NCBI RefSeq assembly: GCF_001269925.1
Contig: NZ_LHVO01000002.1
Location: 248,001 to 312,000 of the forward strand
Length of the DNA: 64,000 nt
DNA from: Pseudomonas sp. MIACH
Lineage (GTDB): Bacteria > Pseudomonadota > Gammaproteobacteria > Pseudomonadales > Pseudomonadaceae
Reading direction: 5' to 3'
Positions 36,688-46,516 of this stretch are shown here, one piece after another; position 1 is the stretch's first letter; every line of letters begins with the position of its first letter. Made by a program: the position numbers and the translations under genes. The notes beneath the pieces are model-generated. The model was not told the DNA's origin and did not search any database. It saw only the letters and a program-made list of their open reading frames with translations.

Positions 36688-37608
36688 TTAGCTCGCAGCA
36701 GGCGGCTTGGCCACCGAGCACAGGCGGATCGAGTCGGCGAGGATCTCAATCGCTTTGGGCCGTGGGAAGCTGGCGCGCCAGGCGATCGCTACGGTGCGGA
36801 ACGGCACCGGTGGCGTGAGTGGACGCACTTCGATCACACCGGGGGCGTAGTGATGGCTGTCGACTGCCGACAGCGGCAGGATCGAGATGCCCAGCCCGGA
36901 GGCGACCATATGGCGGATGGTTTCCAGGGAGCTGGATTCCACGGTGGTGTGCTTGGCGCCATCGTTGCCTTTGGTCAGGGTCGGGCAGGCTTCCAGCACC
37001 TGGTCGCGGAAGCAGTGGCCTTCGCCGAGCAGCAGCAGGCTCTTGTCGTTGAGCAGGCCGGCATCGATGGTGTCTTTTTGCGTCCACGGATGGGAGGCGG
37101 GCATCAGCACGTAGAACGGCTCGTCGTAGAGCTGCAGGGTCAACACATCCGCTTCGTTGAACGGCAGGGCGATGATGATCGCATCCAGCTCGCCGTTGCG
37201 CAGTTTGTCGCGCAGCACGTGGGTGAAGTTCTCTTCGATATACAGCGGCATCTGCGGTGCGACGCGGTGCAGTTGCGGGATCAGGTGCGGGAACAGGTAC
37301 GGGCCGACGGTATAGATGGCGCCGACTTTCAGCGGTGCAGTCAGCTGGTTCTTACCGGCCTGGGCCAGTTCTCGAATGCTCTGTGCTTGCTCCAGCACCT
37401 TCTGGGCCTGGGCAACGATGCCTTCGCCCACCGGGGTGAGGCGTACGGCGCTTTTGCTGCGCTCGAAAATCAGCACACCGAGTTCGTCTTCAAGCTTTTT
37501 CACACCCACCGACAGCGTCGGCTGGCTGACGTGGCAGCGTTCGGCCGCGTGGCCAAAGTGCTGCTCTTGGGCGAGGGTAACGATGTAGCGTAATTCTGTA
37601 AGAGTCAT
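36688..37608 (-). CDS. oxyR: Hydrogen-peroxide-sensing LysR-type regulator OxyR
   Basis: A 306-residue LysR-family activator. It has an N-terminal winged helix (about 1-60; HFGHAAERCHVSQPTLS) and a sensor domain with the redox pair Cys199 (GEGHCFRDQ) and Cys208 (LEACP), numbered exactly as in E. coli OxyR. It activates catalase, alkyl hydroperoxide reductase and related genes when oxidised. The oxyR-recG pairing is conserved in Pseudomonas. It follows tonB after 141 bases with a hairpin between. Confidence 0.97.
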   Translation of the reverse strand: MTLTELRYIVTLAQEQHFGHAAERCHVSQPTLSVGVKKLEDELGVLIFERSKSAVRLTPVGEGIVAQAQKVLEQAQSIRELAQAGKNQLTAPLKVGAIYTVGPYLFPHLIPQLHRVAPQMPLYIEENFTHVLRDKLRNGELDAIIIALPFNEADVLTLQLYDEPFYVLMPASHPWTQKDTIDAGLLNDKSLLLLGEGHCFRDQVLEACPTLTKGNDGAKHTTVESSSLETIRHMVASGLGISILPLSAVDSHHYAPGVIEVRPLTPPVPFRTVAIAWRASFPRPKAIEILADSIRLCSVAKPPAAS

Positions 37609-37717
37609 AGCGGGCGTCCATGAGGTTGCGGGCCAAGCATACCGGCTGCAATCGATAGACGCACGTTATCAGAACTTTGCTGGGCATTGAGGGGGGAATG
37701 CGCGGGATTTTGCTGAG

Positions 37718-37742
37718 AGTGGCGAGGGGGCCCCTCGCCACT
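37718..37742 (-). terminator. Stem-loop after tonB
   Basis: 12-bp inverted repeat agtggcgagggg / cccctcgccact separated by one base, directly after the tonB stop. A T-rich run (ttcatttt) lies on the plus-strand side only, so termination of tonB is plausible but not classical. Confidence 0.5.
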
Positions 37743-37749
37743 TTCATTT

Positions 37750-38499
37750 TCAGCGACGACGTTTTTCGATGTTGTACACAAACGGTGCAACGATCTCGAT
37801 GCTGCCGCCCTTGAGCATATCGGCCGGCGGCTTGGGCAGCGGCTGGGCACGACGGATCATGTCCAGGGTGGCACGGTCCAGGTCGGCGTTGCCGGAGCGG
37901 CCCACCAACTCGTAGGACAGCACGTTGCCGTCGGCATCCACCACGAACTTCAGGCGGTTCAGGCCTTCCTTGCCACGGGCCTGAGCACCTGGCGGGTACT
38001 TCTTGTACTTCTGCAAGTGTGCCAGCAGGGTGCCTTCCCAGGACGCTTTGGCGGCGATCTGTTGCGGCGACGGGCCTGGAACCGGCTGGGCCGATTTTTC
38101 AGCTGGAGCCTTGGTCGGCGGAGCGTCACTCGGTGGGTCCTCGGAGGGTTTCTCCTTGGGCGGCTCGATCTTCTTCTCCACCGGCTTGGGCGGTTGCGGT
38201 TTAGGCTTGGGCTTGACCGGTTTGGGCACCTGGATCGTTGGCTTGGGTGCCTCGGCCAGTTTCGGCAGGGGCAGCTCTTCCACCGGTGCAGGCGGTTGCG
38301 GTGGCGTTACCACTTTCGGCGGGGCCGGAGGCGGCGGTGCAGGCATCGGGGCCAGGTCGATGACCATGGCTGCCGGAGGCAACTGCACCGTGCGTGGCGC
38401 TGACCAATGGAGCGCGATGGCAATCGCGACGGCATGCACGCCCAGCACGACGGCGAGGCTGGTGCCATAACGCGTCAGTTTGTGGCGCGTCGTGATCAT
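37750..38499 (-). CDS. tonB: Energy transducer TonB
   Basis: 249 residues: an N-terminal transmembrane anchor (about 12-32), a Pro/Lys-rich periplasmic spacer (about 45-150, many PP and KPKPKP runs), and the C-terminal TonB domain (RGKEGLNRLKFVVDADGNV, RAQPLPKPPADM). It couples proton motive force harvested by ExbB/ExbD to outer-membrane receptors for siderophores and other ligands. It overlaps exbD by four bases in an exbB-exbD-tonB operon. Confidence 0.95.
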   Translation of the reverse strand: MITTRHKLTRYGTSLAVVLGVHAVAIAIALHWSAPRTVQLPPAAMVIDLAPMPAPPPPAPPKVVTPPQPPAPVEELPLPKLAEAPKPTIQVPKPVKPKPKPQPPKPVEKKIEPPKEKPSEDPPSDAPPTKAPAEKSAQPVPGPSPQQIAAKASWEGTLLAHLQKYKKYPPGAQARGKEGLNRLKFVVDADGNVLSYELVGRSGNADLDRATLDMIRRAQPLPKPPADMLKGGSIEIVAPFVYNIEKRRR

Positions 38500-38921
38500 T
38501 TTTTGGCTGCCGTCTCGAGTCCGACCAGGCCTACCTTGAGGTAGCCGGCTGCCCGCAGGGCATCCATCACGCTCATCAGGTCGCCGTAGTCCACGCCCTT
38601 GTCAGCCTGGAAGAAGATCGTCGTGTCTTTCTTGCCTTGGGTCTTGGCGTCGAGCACCGGCCCCAGGGTTTCAGCTTTGACTTCTTCTTCGCCCAGGAAC
38701 AGGCGTTGGTCCGCCTTGACGCTGAGGAAGATCGGTTTCTCTGGCCGCGGCGCCGGCTTGGCGCTGGAGGCGGGCAGGTCAACCTTGATATCCACGGTGG
38801 CCAACGGTGCGGCCACCATGAAGATGATCAGCAGCACCAGCATCACGTCGATGAACGGCGTGACGTTGATTTCGTGGTTCTCGACGAGTTCGTCGTCGCC
38901 TTGATTCAAATGCAGGCCCAT
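38496..38921 (-). CDS. exbD: Biopolymer transporter ExbD
   Basis: 141 residues with one N-terminal transmembrane helix. The helix includes the proton-channel Asp in NVTPFIDVMLVLLIIFMVA (Asp of FIDV), and a periplasmic domain follows. It works with ExbB as the motor of the TonB system. It lies six bases after the exbB stop. Confidence 0.96.
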   Translation of the reverse strand: MGLHLNQGDDELVENHEINVTPFIDVMLVLLIIFMVAAPLATVDIKVDLPASSAKPAPRPEKPIFLSVKADQRLFLGEEEVKAETLGPVLDAKTQGKKDTTIFFQADKGVDYGDLMSVMDALRAAGYLKVGLVGLETAAKK

Positions 38922-38927
38922 GGCCGA

Positions 38928-39902
38928 TTACCCCACTTTCACCATGTGCGGTTGCGAGCTGCGCTCGGTAGGCAGGTGATCGAGGTCGCGGCTGACCAGC
39001 AGCAGGACTTCTGCCGACGCATCCGATACCTGGGCCTTGTAGCCGGCAATCGAACGGGCGAAGACGTTGTAGATCACCACCGCAGGAATTGCGGCAACCA
39101 GGCCCAGGGCGGTTGCCAGCAGGGCTTCGGCGATGCCCGGGGCAACGACGGCGAGGTTGGTGGTCTGGGTTTTGGCGATGCCGATGAAGCTGTTCATGAT
39201 GCCCCATACGGTACCGAACAGACCGACGAAAGGCGCGGTAGAGCCGATGGTCGCCAGCACACCGGTGCCGCTGCTCATGTTACGGCCGCAGGCTGCAACG
39301 AGACGCTCCAGACGGAAGGCCACGCGCTCCTTGATACCTTCTTTTTCGCGGGTGGTGGCCGACAGGCGCATTTCTTCCAGCGCGTCGTGCACCAGGGTGT
39401 TGGCCAGGGTGCCTTTCTTGGTCGCGCTTTCGCTGGCTTCCTTAAGGGTCGTGGCCTTTTTCAGGTGGACGATTTCATTGCGCAGACGACGCTTGGCGCC
39501 CAGCAGCTCGAAGCCCTTGGCGATCCAGATGGTCCAGGTGATGATCGAGGCGATGGCCAGGCCGATCATCACGGCTTTAACCACCACGTCAGCGTTCTGG
39601 TACATACCCCATGGGGACAGGTCGTGGGCCATGCCCAGGGTGTTGTCTTCTTCCAGCACCACCCCGGTGTCGCCGGCGGAGGCCGCTGGGTCGGCAGCCA
39701 GGGCCGGGTCGGTAGCCACTGGCGCAGCGGCTGGAGCCGCCGTGCTGTGCTCTGCAGCCGGTGCAGTGGCAGGTGCGGTGGCGTCAGCGAATGCGGCGGT
39801 CGGTGCCAGCAGTACGCTGAACAGCAACGCAGCAATCGCGCGCCAGGCGCGGGACGGGCTGTGAGGCTTGGTTGGCGAAGCGGGGGTTGTATTACGTGTC
39901 AT
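38928..39902 (-). CDS. exbB: Biopolymer transporter ExbB, long N-terminal form
   Basis: 324 residues from ATG 39902. A cleavable-looking N-terminal hydrophobic segment (about 20-40) and an Ala/Pro-rich periplasmic extension of about 55 residues precede the usual three-helix MotA/TolQ/ExbB domain (FVGLFGTVWGIMNSFIGIA, VAPGIAEALLATALGLVAAIPAV). The extended form is typical of Pseudomonas ExbB of the exbB-exbD-tonB operon. The frame stays open 34 codons upstream, but those lie across the promoter region. Confidence 0.95.
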   Translation of the reverse strand: MTRNTTPASPTKPHSPSRAWRAIAALLFSVLLAPTAAFADATAPATAPAAEHSTAAPAAAPVATDPALAADPAASAGDTGVVLEEDNTLGMAHDLSPWGMYQNADVVVKAVMIGLAIASIITWTIWIAKGFELLGAKRRLRNEIVHLKKATTLKEASESATKKGTLANTLVHDALEEMRLSATTREKEGIKERVAFRLERLVAACGRNMSSGTGVLATIGSTAPFVGLFGTVWGIMNSFIGIAKTQTTNLAVVAPGIAEALLATALGLVAAIPAVVIYNVFARSIAGYKAQVSDASAEVLLLVSRDLDHLPTERSSQPHMVKVG

Positions 39903-39977
39903 GCTGGCCGGACCTGAGAGGAAAAAATGGGTAATCGTCCTTCCAGACCCTTGAGGGCCGAGGACAAATGGGCGGTT

Positions 39978-40005
39978 ATTATTGCAAGTAATTCTTGTTA
40001 ACAAA
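39978..40005 (-). promoter_or_regulatory. Candidate exbB promoter with overlapping inverted repeat
   Basis: On the minus strand AATAAT (39978-39983) could be a -10 element, with a weak T-rich -35 about 15-17 bases upstream. The spacer contains an imperfect palindrome caagtaattcttg (39985-39997). Iron control of this operon is usual, but the match to the 19-base Fur consensus is only about 10 of 19, so the repeat is not called a Fur box. Confidence 0.3.
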
Positions 40006-40091
40006 AGTAATACAGTAACTTTATTTGCCCTTTTTCTGGCCGCCGGTCTGCTACGAGGGCTAATCTAGACCTTTAAGTAGGGAGTTTTTTG

Positions 40092-40943
40092 ATGTCTGCG
40101 CCGTCTGTTGTGATTGCCGGTTGTGGCGATGTGGGTAGCCGGCTGGCTAGCCAATTGCTCGCTTCGGAATGGGAAGTTCATGGTCTGCGACGGGACATTT
40201 CGCGCCTGCCGGAAGGAGTGATCGGCATTGCCGGTGACCTGTTCAACAAGGACTGCCCGGACACCTGGCCTATCGGTGGGGTGGATTACCTCGTCTACTG
40301 CGCCGCTGCGACCGACCACGATGAAGCCGGTTATCGCGCGGCTTACGTGCAAGGTTTGCGGCATGTCTTGGAATGGCTGAAAGACTACGGCCAGGAACCG
40401 AAACACCTGCTGTTTGTATCCAGCAGCAGCGTATACGGGCAGCAGAATGGGGAATGGGTCGACGAAACATCCGAGACCCAGGCGAAAGGCTATTCAGGGC
40501 AGGTGATGCTCGAAGCCGAGCAAGTGGCGCTCAGCAGCGGCATTCCGGCCAGCGTTGTGCGGTTGACGGGGATTTACGGCCCGGGCCGTGAGTGGCTGCT
40601 GACCCAAGTGCGCCAAGGTTATCGCGTCGCGATCGATCCACCGCTGTATGGCAACCGGATTCACGCGGACGATGCGGCAGGCTTGTTGGCGTTTTTGCTC
40701 CGGCATGTGGAGCAGGGCGGTTCGCTGGATAAGGTCTATATCGGCGTCGACGATTCACCGGCGCCGCTGGCTGAGGTGGTGGCCTGGTTGCGTGAGTACC
40801 TGGGCGTGACAGAGTGGTCCGAAGACGCCAGTGTGCGGCGGGCGGGCAGTAAGCAGTGCAGTAATGCGCGGATCAAGGCGTTGGGTTGGGTACCGACGTA
40901 TCCAAGCTATCGCGAAGGGTATGCAGCCATTCTTAAAGGCTGA
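40092..40943 (+). CDS. NAD-dependent epimerase/dehydratase-like protein (YeeZ type)
   Basis: A 283-residue extended SDR protein from ATG 40092, with GGAG upstream. The Rossmann motif is atypical GCGDVG (residues 10-15). VSSSSVYGQQNGEW contains the catalytic-type Ser/Tyr region, and the substrate domain includes GIYGPGREWLL and GNRIHADDAAGLL. The closest known type is E. coli YeeZ, whose substrate is unknown. It is divergent from exbB and convergent with a lipoprotein gene. Confidence 0.85.
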   Translation: MSAPSVVIAGCGDVGSRLASQLLASEWEVHGLRRDISRLPEGVIGIAGDLFNKDCPDTWPIGGVDYLVYCAAATDHDEAGYRAAYVQGLRHVLEWLKDYGQEPKHLLFVSSSSVYGQQNGEWVDETSETQAKGYSGQVMLEAEQVALSSGIPASVVRLTGIYGPGREWLLTQVRQGYRVAIDPPLYGNRIHADDAAGLLAFLLRHVEQGGSLDKVYIGVDDSPAPLAEVVAWLREYLGVTEWSEDASVRRAGSKQCSNARIKALGWVPTYPSYREGYAAILKG

Positions 40944-40956
40944 AATGCGGTTAAAG

Positions 40957-40984
40957 ATGTGGGAGGGCTTGCCTCCTCCCACAT
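40957..40984. terminator. Single-REP hairpin acting as terminator
   Basis: Arms atgtgggagg / cctcccacat with an 8-base loop gcttgcct. The sequence is one half of the REP family seen at 4281-4372. It sits in the 61-base gap between two convergent genes, where it can end transcripts from both sides. Confidence 0.6.
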
Positions 40985-41004
40985 TTGGATCTGGGTGATG
41001 ACGG

Positions 41005-41748
41005 CTATTGTTTTTCAAGCAGCCATTGGCGTGGACCTTGGGTGAATTGCGGCACTTCGTCCGCCTGTGCGGTGTTGACCGCCTGGAATATTTCCAGCTG
41101 CTTGCCTTTGCGGGCGAAGATCCAGGGGTTGCCGACACCGTTGAGTTGCAGCCAGATGCTGTCGTAGCCGCCGCTCATGGAGGCGCAGTCGCCCGCCAGG
41201 CACAGTGAGTACCGATCAACATTTGGCAGGCCCACGACCTTGCCGTCGGGCTGGAACTGCACGATGGCGCCGTTTCCGAAGCCGTCAGTGATCTTCCAGT
41301 CGCCGCCCATATAGGCCGCGTACAGCGCGCGCTCAAAGTTGGCGCCCAGTGGCGCGCCTTCCGGTGCGGGGTCCTGGGCACGGGCGAACAGTTGCTCAGG
41401 CTCATTGTCGTTGGCGGATTGCAGCAGTTGCTTGCCTTTGCGCTTGAGTTCGGTGGCGGAGCTGCCGTAGAAATCCACGTTCCAGGCGCCGGATTTTTCA
41501 CCAAGCAACTTGCCTTCGGCGACTTCAAAACCGTTGTAGTAGCGCGCCTGCGAAGCCTTGGGGTTGATCTCCCATTCGAGGTTCGGGCCATAGCTTTGCA
41601 GCGCTTCACGCAAAGGGCCGCCTTTGGCTGCCGCATCGATGGCGACCTGATTGATCCAGGTGCCGCTCACATCCAAATCGGCAGGGTTGCTGGCGCAGCC
41701 GCCAAGCAGCAGGGCGAGCAACGACGTGGCTACAAGCGCTTTGCGCAT
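41005..41748 (-). CDS. Conserved lipoprotein, function unknown
   Basis: 247 residues (ATG 41748 chosen; an adjacent ATG at 41751 is possible, and AGGA lies 7 bases before the chosen one). Lipobox LLGGC puts the lipidated Cys at 18. The mature part shows repeated SGTWINQVAIDAA / GAWNVDFYG / GGDWKITDGF-type strands, suggesting a lipocalin-like or beta-rich fold. I do not recognise a named family. It lies downstream of ridA with a hairpin between. Confidence 0.75.
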   Translation of the reverse strand: MRKALVATSLLALLLGGCASNPADLDVSGTWINQVAIDAAAKGGPLREALQSYGPNLEWEINPKASQARYYNGFEVAEGKLLGEKSGAWNVDFYGSSATELKRKGKQLLQSANDNEPEQLFARAQDPAPEGAPLGANFERALYAAYMGGDWKITDGFGNGAIVQFQPDGKVVGLPNVDRYSLCLAGDCASMSGGYDSIWLQLNGVGNPWIFARKGKQLEIFQAVNTAQADEVPQFTQGPRQWLLEKQ

Positions 41749-41772
41749 CATGAAATCCTTTTAAAACGAAGT

Positions 41773-41798
41773 CGGCGCAGCCTGTGGAGGCTGCGCCG
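41773..41798 (-). terminator. Stem-loop terminator after ridA
   Basis: Perfect 11-bp stem cggcgcagcct / aggctgcgccg with a 4-base loop, 7 bases after the ridA stop. On the minus strand a moderately T-rich stretch (cttcgtttt) follows. Confidence 0.7.
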
Positions 41799-41804
41799 GG
41801 TGTT

Positions 41805-42185
41805 TTACTCGATGACCAGAATCGCGTCCATTTCAACCTGCGCGCCCTTTGGCAGGGCTGCAACACCAATCGCGGCACGGGCGGGGTAAGGCTGTTCGAA
41901 GTACTTGCCCATGATCTCGTTGACCTTGGCGAAGTGGCTCAGGTCGGTGAGGAAAATGTTCAGCTTGACGATGTCCTTGAAGGAGCCGCCGGCGGCTTCT
42001 GCTACGGACTTGAGGTTTTCGAAGACCTGTACGGTCTGGGCTTCGAAGCCTTCCACCAGTTCCATGGTCTTTGGATCCAGCGGGATCTGGCCGGACATGT
42101 AGACGGTGTTGCCCGCCTTGATGGCCTGGGAATAAGTACCGATGGCGGCTGGGGCTTTGTCGCTGGTGATAACGGTCTTGGTCAT
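41805..42185 (-). CDS. ridA: Reactive intermediate deaminase RidA
   Basis: A 126-residue Rid/YjgF protein with the family signature around [23 protein letters not shown] (it includes the Arg that binds the substrate carboxylate and the C-terminal Glu region). It hydrolyses 2-aminoacrylate and related enamine/imine intermediates released by PLP enzymes such as threonine dehydratase, protecting other PLP enzymes. It follows spoT by 24 bases and is likely cotranscribed with it. Confidence 0.96.
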   Translation of the reverse strand: MTKTVITSDKAPAAIGTYSQAIKAGNTVYMSGQIPLDPKTMELVEGFEAQTVQVFENLKSVAEAAGGSFKDIVKLNIFLTDLSHFAKVNEIMGKYFEQPYPARAAIGVAALPKGAQVEMDAILVIE

Positions 42186-42209
42186 GAATGACTCCTTGTA
42201 ATGGATGGG

Positions 42210-44315
42210 CTACGCACGCATGCGAGTGATGCGGATCACACCGGTCAAGGCGCGCAGTTTCTTGATTACGCGGGCCAGGTGCACGCGGTCATGCACACTG
42301 ACCACCAGCTGGACCACGCTGATGCGACCATCGCGCTCGTCCATGCTGATTTTCTCGATATTGCCGTCGGCCGCGTTGACGCTGCTGGCCAGCAGGGCGA
42401 TCAGGCCGCGCTGGTGTTCCAGCTCCACGCGCAGCTCGACGTTGAATTCGCCGGTGACATCCTTGGCCCACGAGAGCTGGATGCATTTTTCCGGGTTGTG
42501 ACGGATCTCGGTGATGTTGCGGCAGTTGTCGAGGTGAACGACCATGCCCTTGCCAGCCGACAGGTGGCCGACAATCGGGTCGCCAGGGATCGGCGTGCAG
42601 CATTTGGCGTAGCTGAGCACCAGGCCCTCGGTGCCGCGAATCGCCAGCGGGCCTTCGGGGCTTGGCAACTGTTCGCCTTCGCCCAGCAGGCGGCGTGCGA
42701 CCACGTAGGCCATGCGGTTGCCCAGGCCGATATCTTCCAGCAGGTCTTCGATGGTTTCCTGGCGGTACTCGTGGAGCATCGCTTGCACGCGCTCTTGCGG
42801 AATCTTGTCCAAGGCGCTGTCGAAGCCGTTGAGTACTTTGTTCAGCAGGCGTTCGCCCAGGCTGATGGACTCGGAGCGGCGCTGCAGTTTCAGGGCATGG
42901 CGGATGTGTGTGCGGGCCTTGCCGGTGACCACGAAGTTGAGCCACGCCGGATTCGGGCGGGCTCCGGGTGCACTGACGATCTCGACCGTGGAGCCGCTTT
43001 GCAGCGGTTCGGACAGCGGCGCGAGACGGCGGTTGATCCGGCAGGCAATGCAGCTGTTGCCGACGTCGGTGTGCACCGCGTAGGCAAAGTCGACCGCAGT
43101 GGAGCCTTTGGGCAGCTCCATGATGCGGCCTTTGGGCGTGAACACGTAGACCTCGTCCGGGAACAGGTCGATCTTCACGCTTTCGATGAATTCCAGGGAG
43201 TTGCCGGCACGTTGCTGCATTTCCAGCACGCCCTTGACCCACTGGCGCGCGCGGGCATGGGTGCCTTTGGGCTGCTCGTCGCCGCTGGATTTGTACAGCC
43301 AGTGCGCAGCGATGCCATTGTTGGCCATCTCTTCCATTTCGCGGGTGCGGATCTGGATCTCGATGGGCACCCCGTGCATACCGAACAGCGTGGTATGCAG
43401 CGATTGATAGCCGTTGGCCTTGGGAATGGCGATGTAGTCCTTGAAGCGCCCCGGCAGGGGTTTGTACAAATTATGCACAGCCCCGAGTACGCGGTAGCAG
43501 GTATCGACCTTGTCCACGATGATGCGGAACGCGTACACGTCCATGATCTCGTTAAAGGCCCGGCGCTTGCCGCGCATCTTCTTGTAGATGCCGTAGATGT
43601 GCTTCTGCCGGCCGCTGACCTCGCCCTCGATCTCGTCGATCGCCAGGCAATGGCTCAGGGATTCTTCGATCTTGTTGACGATTTCCTTGCGGTTGCCCCG
43701 GGCACGCTTGACCGCCTGGTAGATGCGCGCCGAACGCATCGGGTGCATGGCTTTGAAGCCGAGGTCTTCGAACTCGATACGAATGGCGTGCATGCCCAGC
43801 CGGTTGGCGATGGGCGCGTAGATTTCCAGGGTTTCCTTGGCGATGCGCCGGCGTTTTTCGCCGGACAGCACTTCCAGCGTACGCATGTTGTGCAGCCGGT
43901 CGGCCAGCTTGACCAGGATCACCCGGATATCGCGGGCCATGGCCATGGCCATCTTCTGGAAGTTTTCCGCCTGGGCTTCGGCCTTGGTCTCGAAGTTCAT
44001 CTGGGTCAGTTTGCTGACCCCGTCGACCAGTTCGGCCACGGTTTCGCCAAATTGCGCACTGAGCGCTTCCTTGGCAATGCCGGTGTCTTCGATCACGTCA
44101 TGCAGCATCGCGGCCATCAGGCTCTGATGGTCCATGTGCATGTCGGCCAGGATATTTGCCACCGCAAGAGGATGGGTGACGTACGCCTCGCCGCTTCGGC
44201 GGCGTTGGCCGTCGTGGGCTTGTTCGGCGTAGAAATACGCTCGGCGGACCAGGTTGACCTGGTCGGGGCCGAGGTAGGTCGATAAGCGATCGGCGAGGGC
44301 GTCTATGCTCGGCAA
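42210..44315 (-). CDS. spoT: Bifunctional (p)ppGpp synthetase/hydrolase SpoT
   Basis: A 701-residue RelA/SpoT protein. The N-terminal HD hydrolase domain keeps the metal-binding pair in LHDVIEDTG (His72-Asp73) and the outer His of AEQAHDGQ and THPLAVA. The synthetase domain follows (RIIVDKVDTCYRVLG, YQSLHTTLFG), then TGS (DEVYVFTPKGRIMELPKG) and ACT domains. The intact HD site and gene order rpoZ-spoT-ridA identify it as SpoT rather than RelA. It controls the stringent response. Confidence 0.98.
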   Translation of the reverse strand: MPSIDALADRLSTYLGPDQVNLVRRAYFYAEQAHDGQRRRSGEAYVTHPLAVANILADMHMDHQSLMAAMLHDVIEDTGIAKEALSAQFGETVAELVDGVSKLTQMNFETKAEAQAENFQKMAMAMARDIRVILVKLADRLHNMRTLEVLSGEKRRRIAKETLEIYAPIANRLGMHAIRIEFEDLGFKAMHPMRSARIYQAVKRARGNRKEIVNKIEESLSHCLAIDEIEGEVSGRQKHIYGIYKKMRGKRRAFNEIMDVYAFRIIVDKVDTCYRVLGAVHNLYKPLPGRFKDYIAIPKANGYQSLHTTLFGMHGVPIEIQIRTREMEEMANNGIAAHWLYKSSGDEQPKGTHARARQWVKGVLEMQQRAGNSLEFIESVKIDLFPDEVYVFTPKGRIMELPKGSTAVDFAYAVHTDVGNSCIACRINRRLAPLSEPLQSGSTVEIVSAPGARPNPAWLNFVVTGKARTHIRHALKLQRRSESISLGERLLNKVLNGFDSALDKIPQERVQAMLHEYRQETIEDLLEDIGLGNRMAYVVARRLLGEGEQLPSPEGPLAIRGTEGLVLSYAKCCTPIPGDPIVGHLSAGKGMVVHLDNCRNITEIRHNPEKCIQLSWAKDVTGEFNVELRVELEHQRGLIALLASSVNAADGNIEKISMDERDGRISVVQLVVSVHDRVHLARVIKKLRALTGVIRITRMRA

Positions 44316-44375
44316 AGTGTGAACTCCTGCCGAAGGCTGTGACCCCGCGCCGTGCTACGTCGACCAGGCATAGGC

Positions 44376-44639
44376 TTAGACGGCCTCGTTGGACTCGTCC
44401 TCGAACGCTGCGAACAGCGGTTCGTCTTCAACGATCTCAGCGTTGGCGATGAACTCGTAGCTCATCAGGCCTTCAGCGATTTCGCGCAGGGCTACAACGG
44501 TAGGCTTGTCGTTTTCCCACTGTACCAGGGGCTCTTTGCCGCCAGTAGCCAGTTGACGGGCACGCTTGGTAGAGAGCATGACCAGCTCAAAGCGGTTTGC
44601 CACGTGGTCTAGGCAGTCTTCAACGGTTACGCGGGCCAT
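44376..44639 (-). CDS. rpoZ: RNA polymerase omega subunit
   Basis: An 87-residue omega subunit ([22 protein letters not shown] is the family start, followed by the RARQLATG motif). It helps assemble beta' and forms part of the ppGpp-binding site 1 on RNA polymerase, so its position next to spoT is functionally apt. It is separated from gmk by 167 bases holding two hairpins, and from spoT by 60 bases. Confidence 0.98.
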   Translation of the reverse strand: MARVTVEDCLDHVANRFELVMLSTKRARQLATGGKEPLVQWENDKPTVVALREIAEGLMSYEFIANAEIVEDEPLFAAFEDESNEAV

Positions 44640-44702
44640 GATATTCCTCGGAGCGAATGCAAGATGCGCGCTGCCCGGTTGGGCGAGCGGACTAAACAGT
44701 TT

Positions 44703-44738
44703 AAAAAATCACCAGCGTTTAGGGAAGCGCTGATTTTT
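44703..44738 (-). terminator. Intrinsic terminator between gmk and rpoZ
   Basis: On the minus strand the stem aaaaatcagcg / cgctggtgattttt has a 3-base bulge and is followed by a T run. It would end gmk transcripts before rpoZ or act as an attenuator. Confidence 0.55.
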
Positions 44739-44750
44739 CGCAGGCCCTCG

Positions 44751-44795
44751 CAAAACCGCTACAAGCGCCAATGTAAAGCCCTTGCAGCGGTTTTG
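44751..44795 (-). terminator. Second stem-loop downstream of gmk
   Basis: 15-bp arms caaaaccgctacaag / cttgcagcggttttg with one mismatch and a 15-base loop, beginning 12 bases after the gmk stop. Together with the next hairpin it makes a tandem arrangement. On the minus strand the T run after the stem is short. Confidence 0.45.
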
Positions 44796-44806
44796 GGAAG
44801 AGCCAA

Positions 44807-46301
<1,495 letters not shown>

Positions 46302-46450
46302 GGAGGTACCTCGCGTTACAGCCTGCAAACACGGGCTGATGGGTAAATTGAAGCCGACTGGCTGCGAAGGCGCAGGATTGTAGCGCAGTGCGGCGAGCGC
46401 GCCCAAACAATGGGCGATAGGCTGGCCATTCGTAACCAGATTTTTAGCAG

Positions 46451-46479
46451 TGCCCCGAATCGGCTCGCGGCTCTATAAT
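46451..46479 (+). promoter_or_regulatory. Candidate rph promoter
   Basis: A consensus -10 TATAAT occupies 46474-46479, 38 bases before the rph ATG. The -35 position (46451-46456, tgcccc) is a poor match, so activity may depend on the -10 and an activator or on another -35. Confidence 0.45.
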
Positions 46480-46516
46480 GCTCGGCAGTTTTTCGTCCTC
46501 AGTACAGGTATCCCCT

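Noticed and set aside
36680..36721. Longer recG start giving a Cys-rich N-terminus
   Set aside because: The extra 14 codons overlap the end of oxyR, and the family start MTELSQVSV lies at 36679.
39985..39997. Fur box in front of exbB
   Set aside because: Only about 10 of 19 positions match the consensus; kept as an unnamed palindrome instead.
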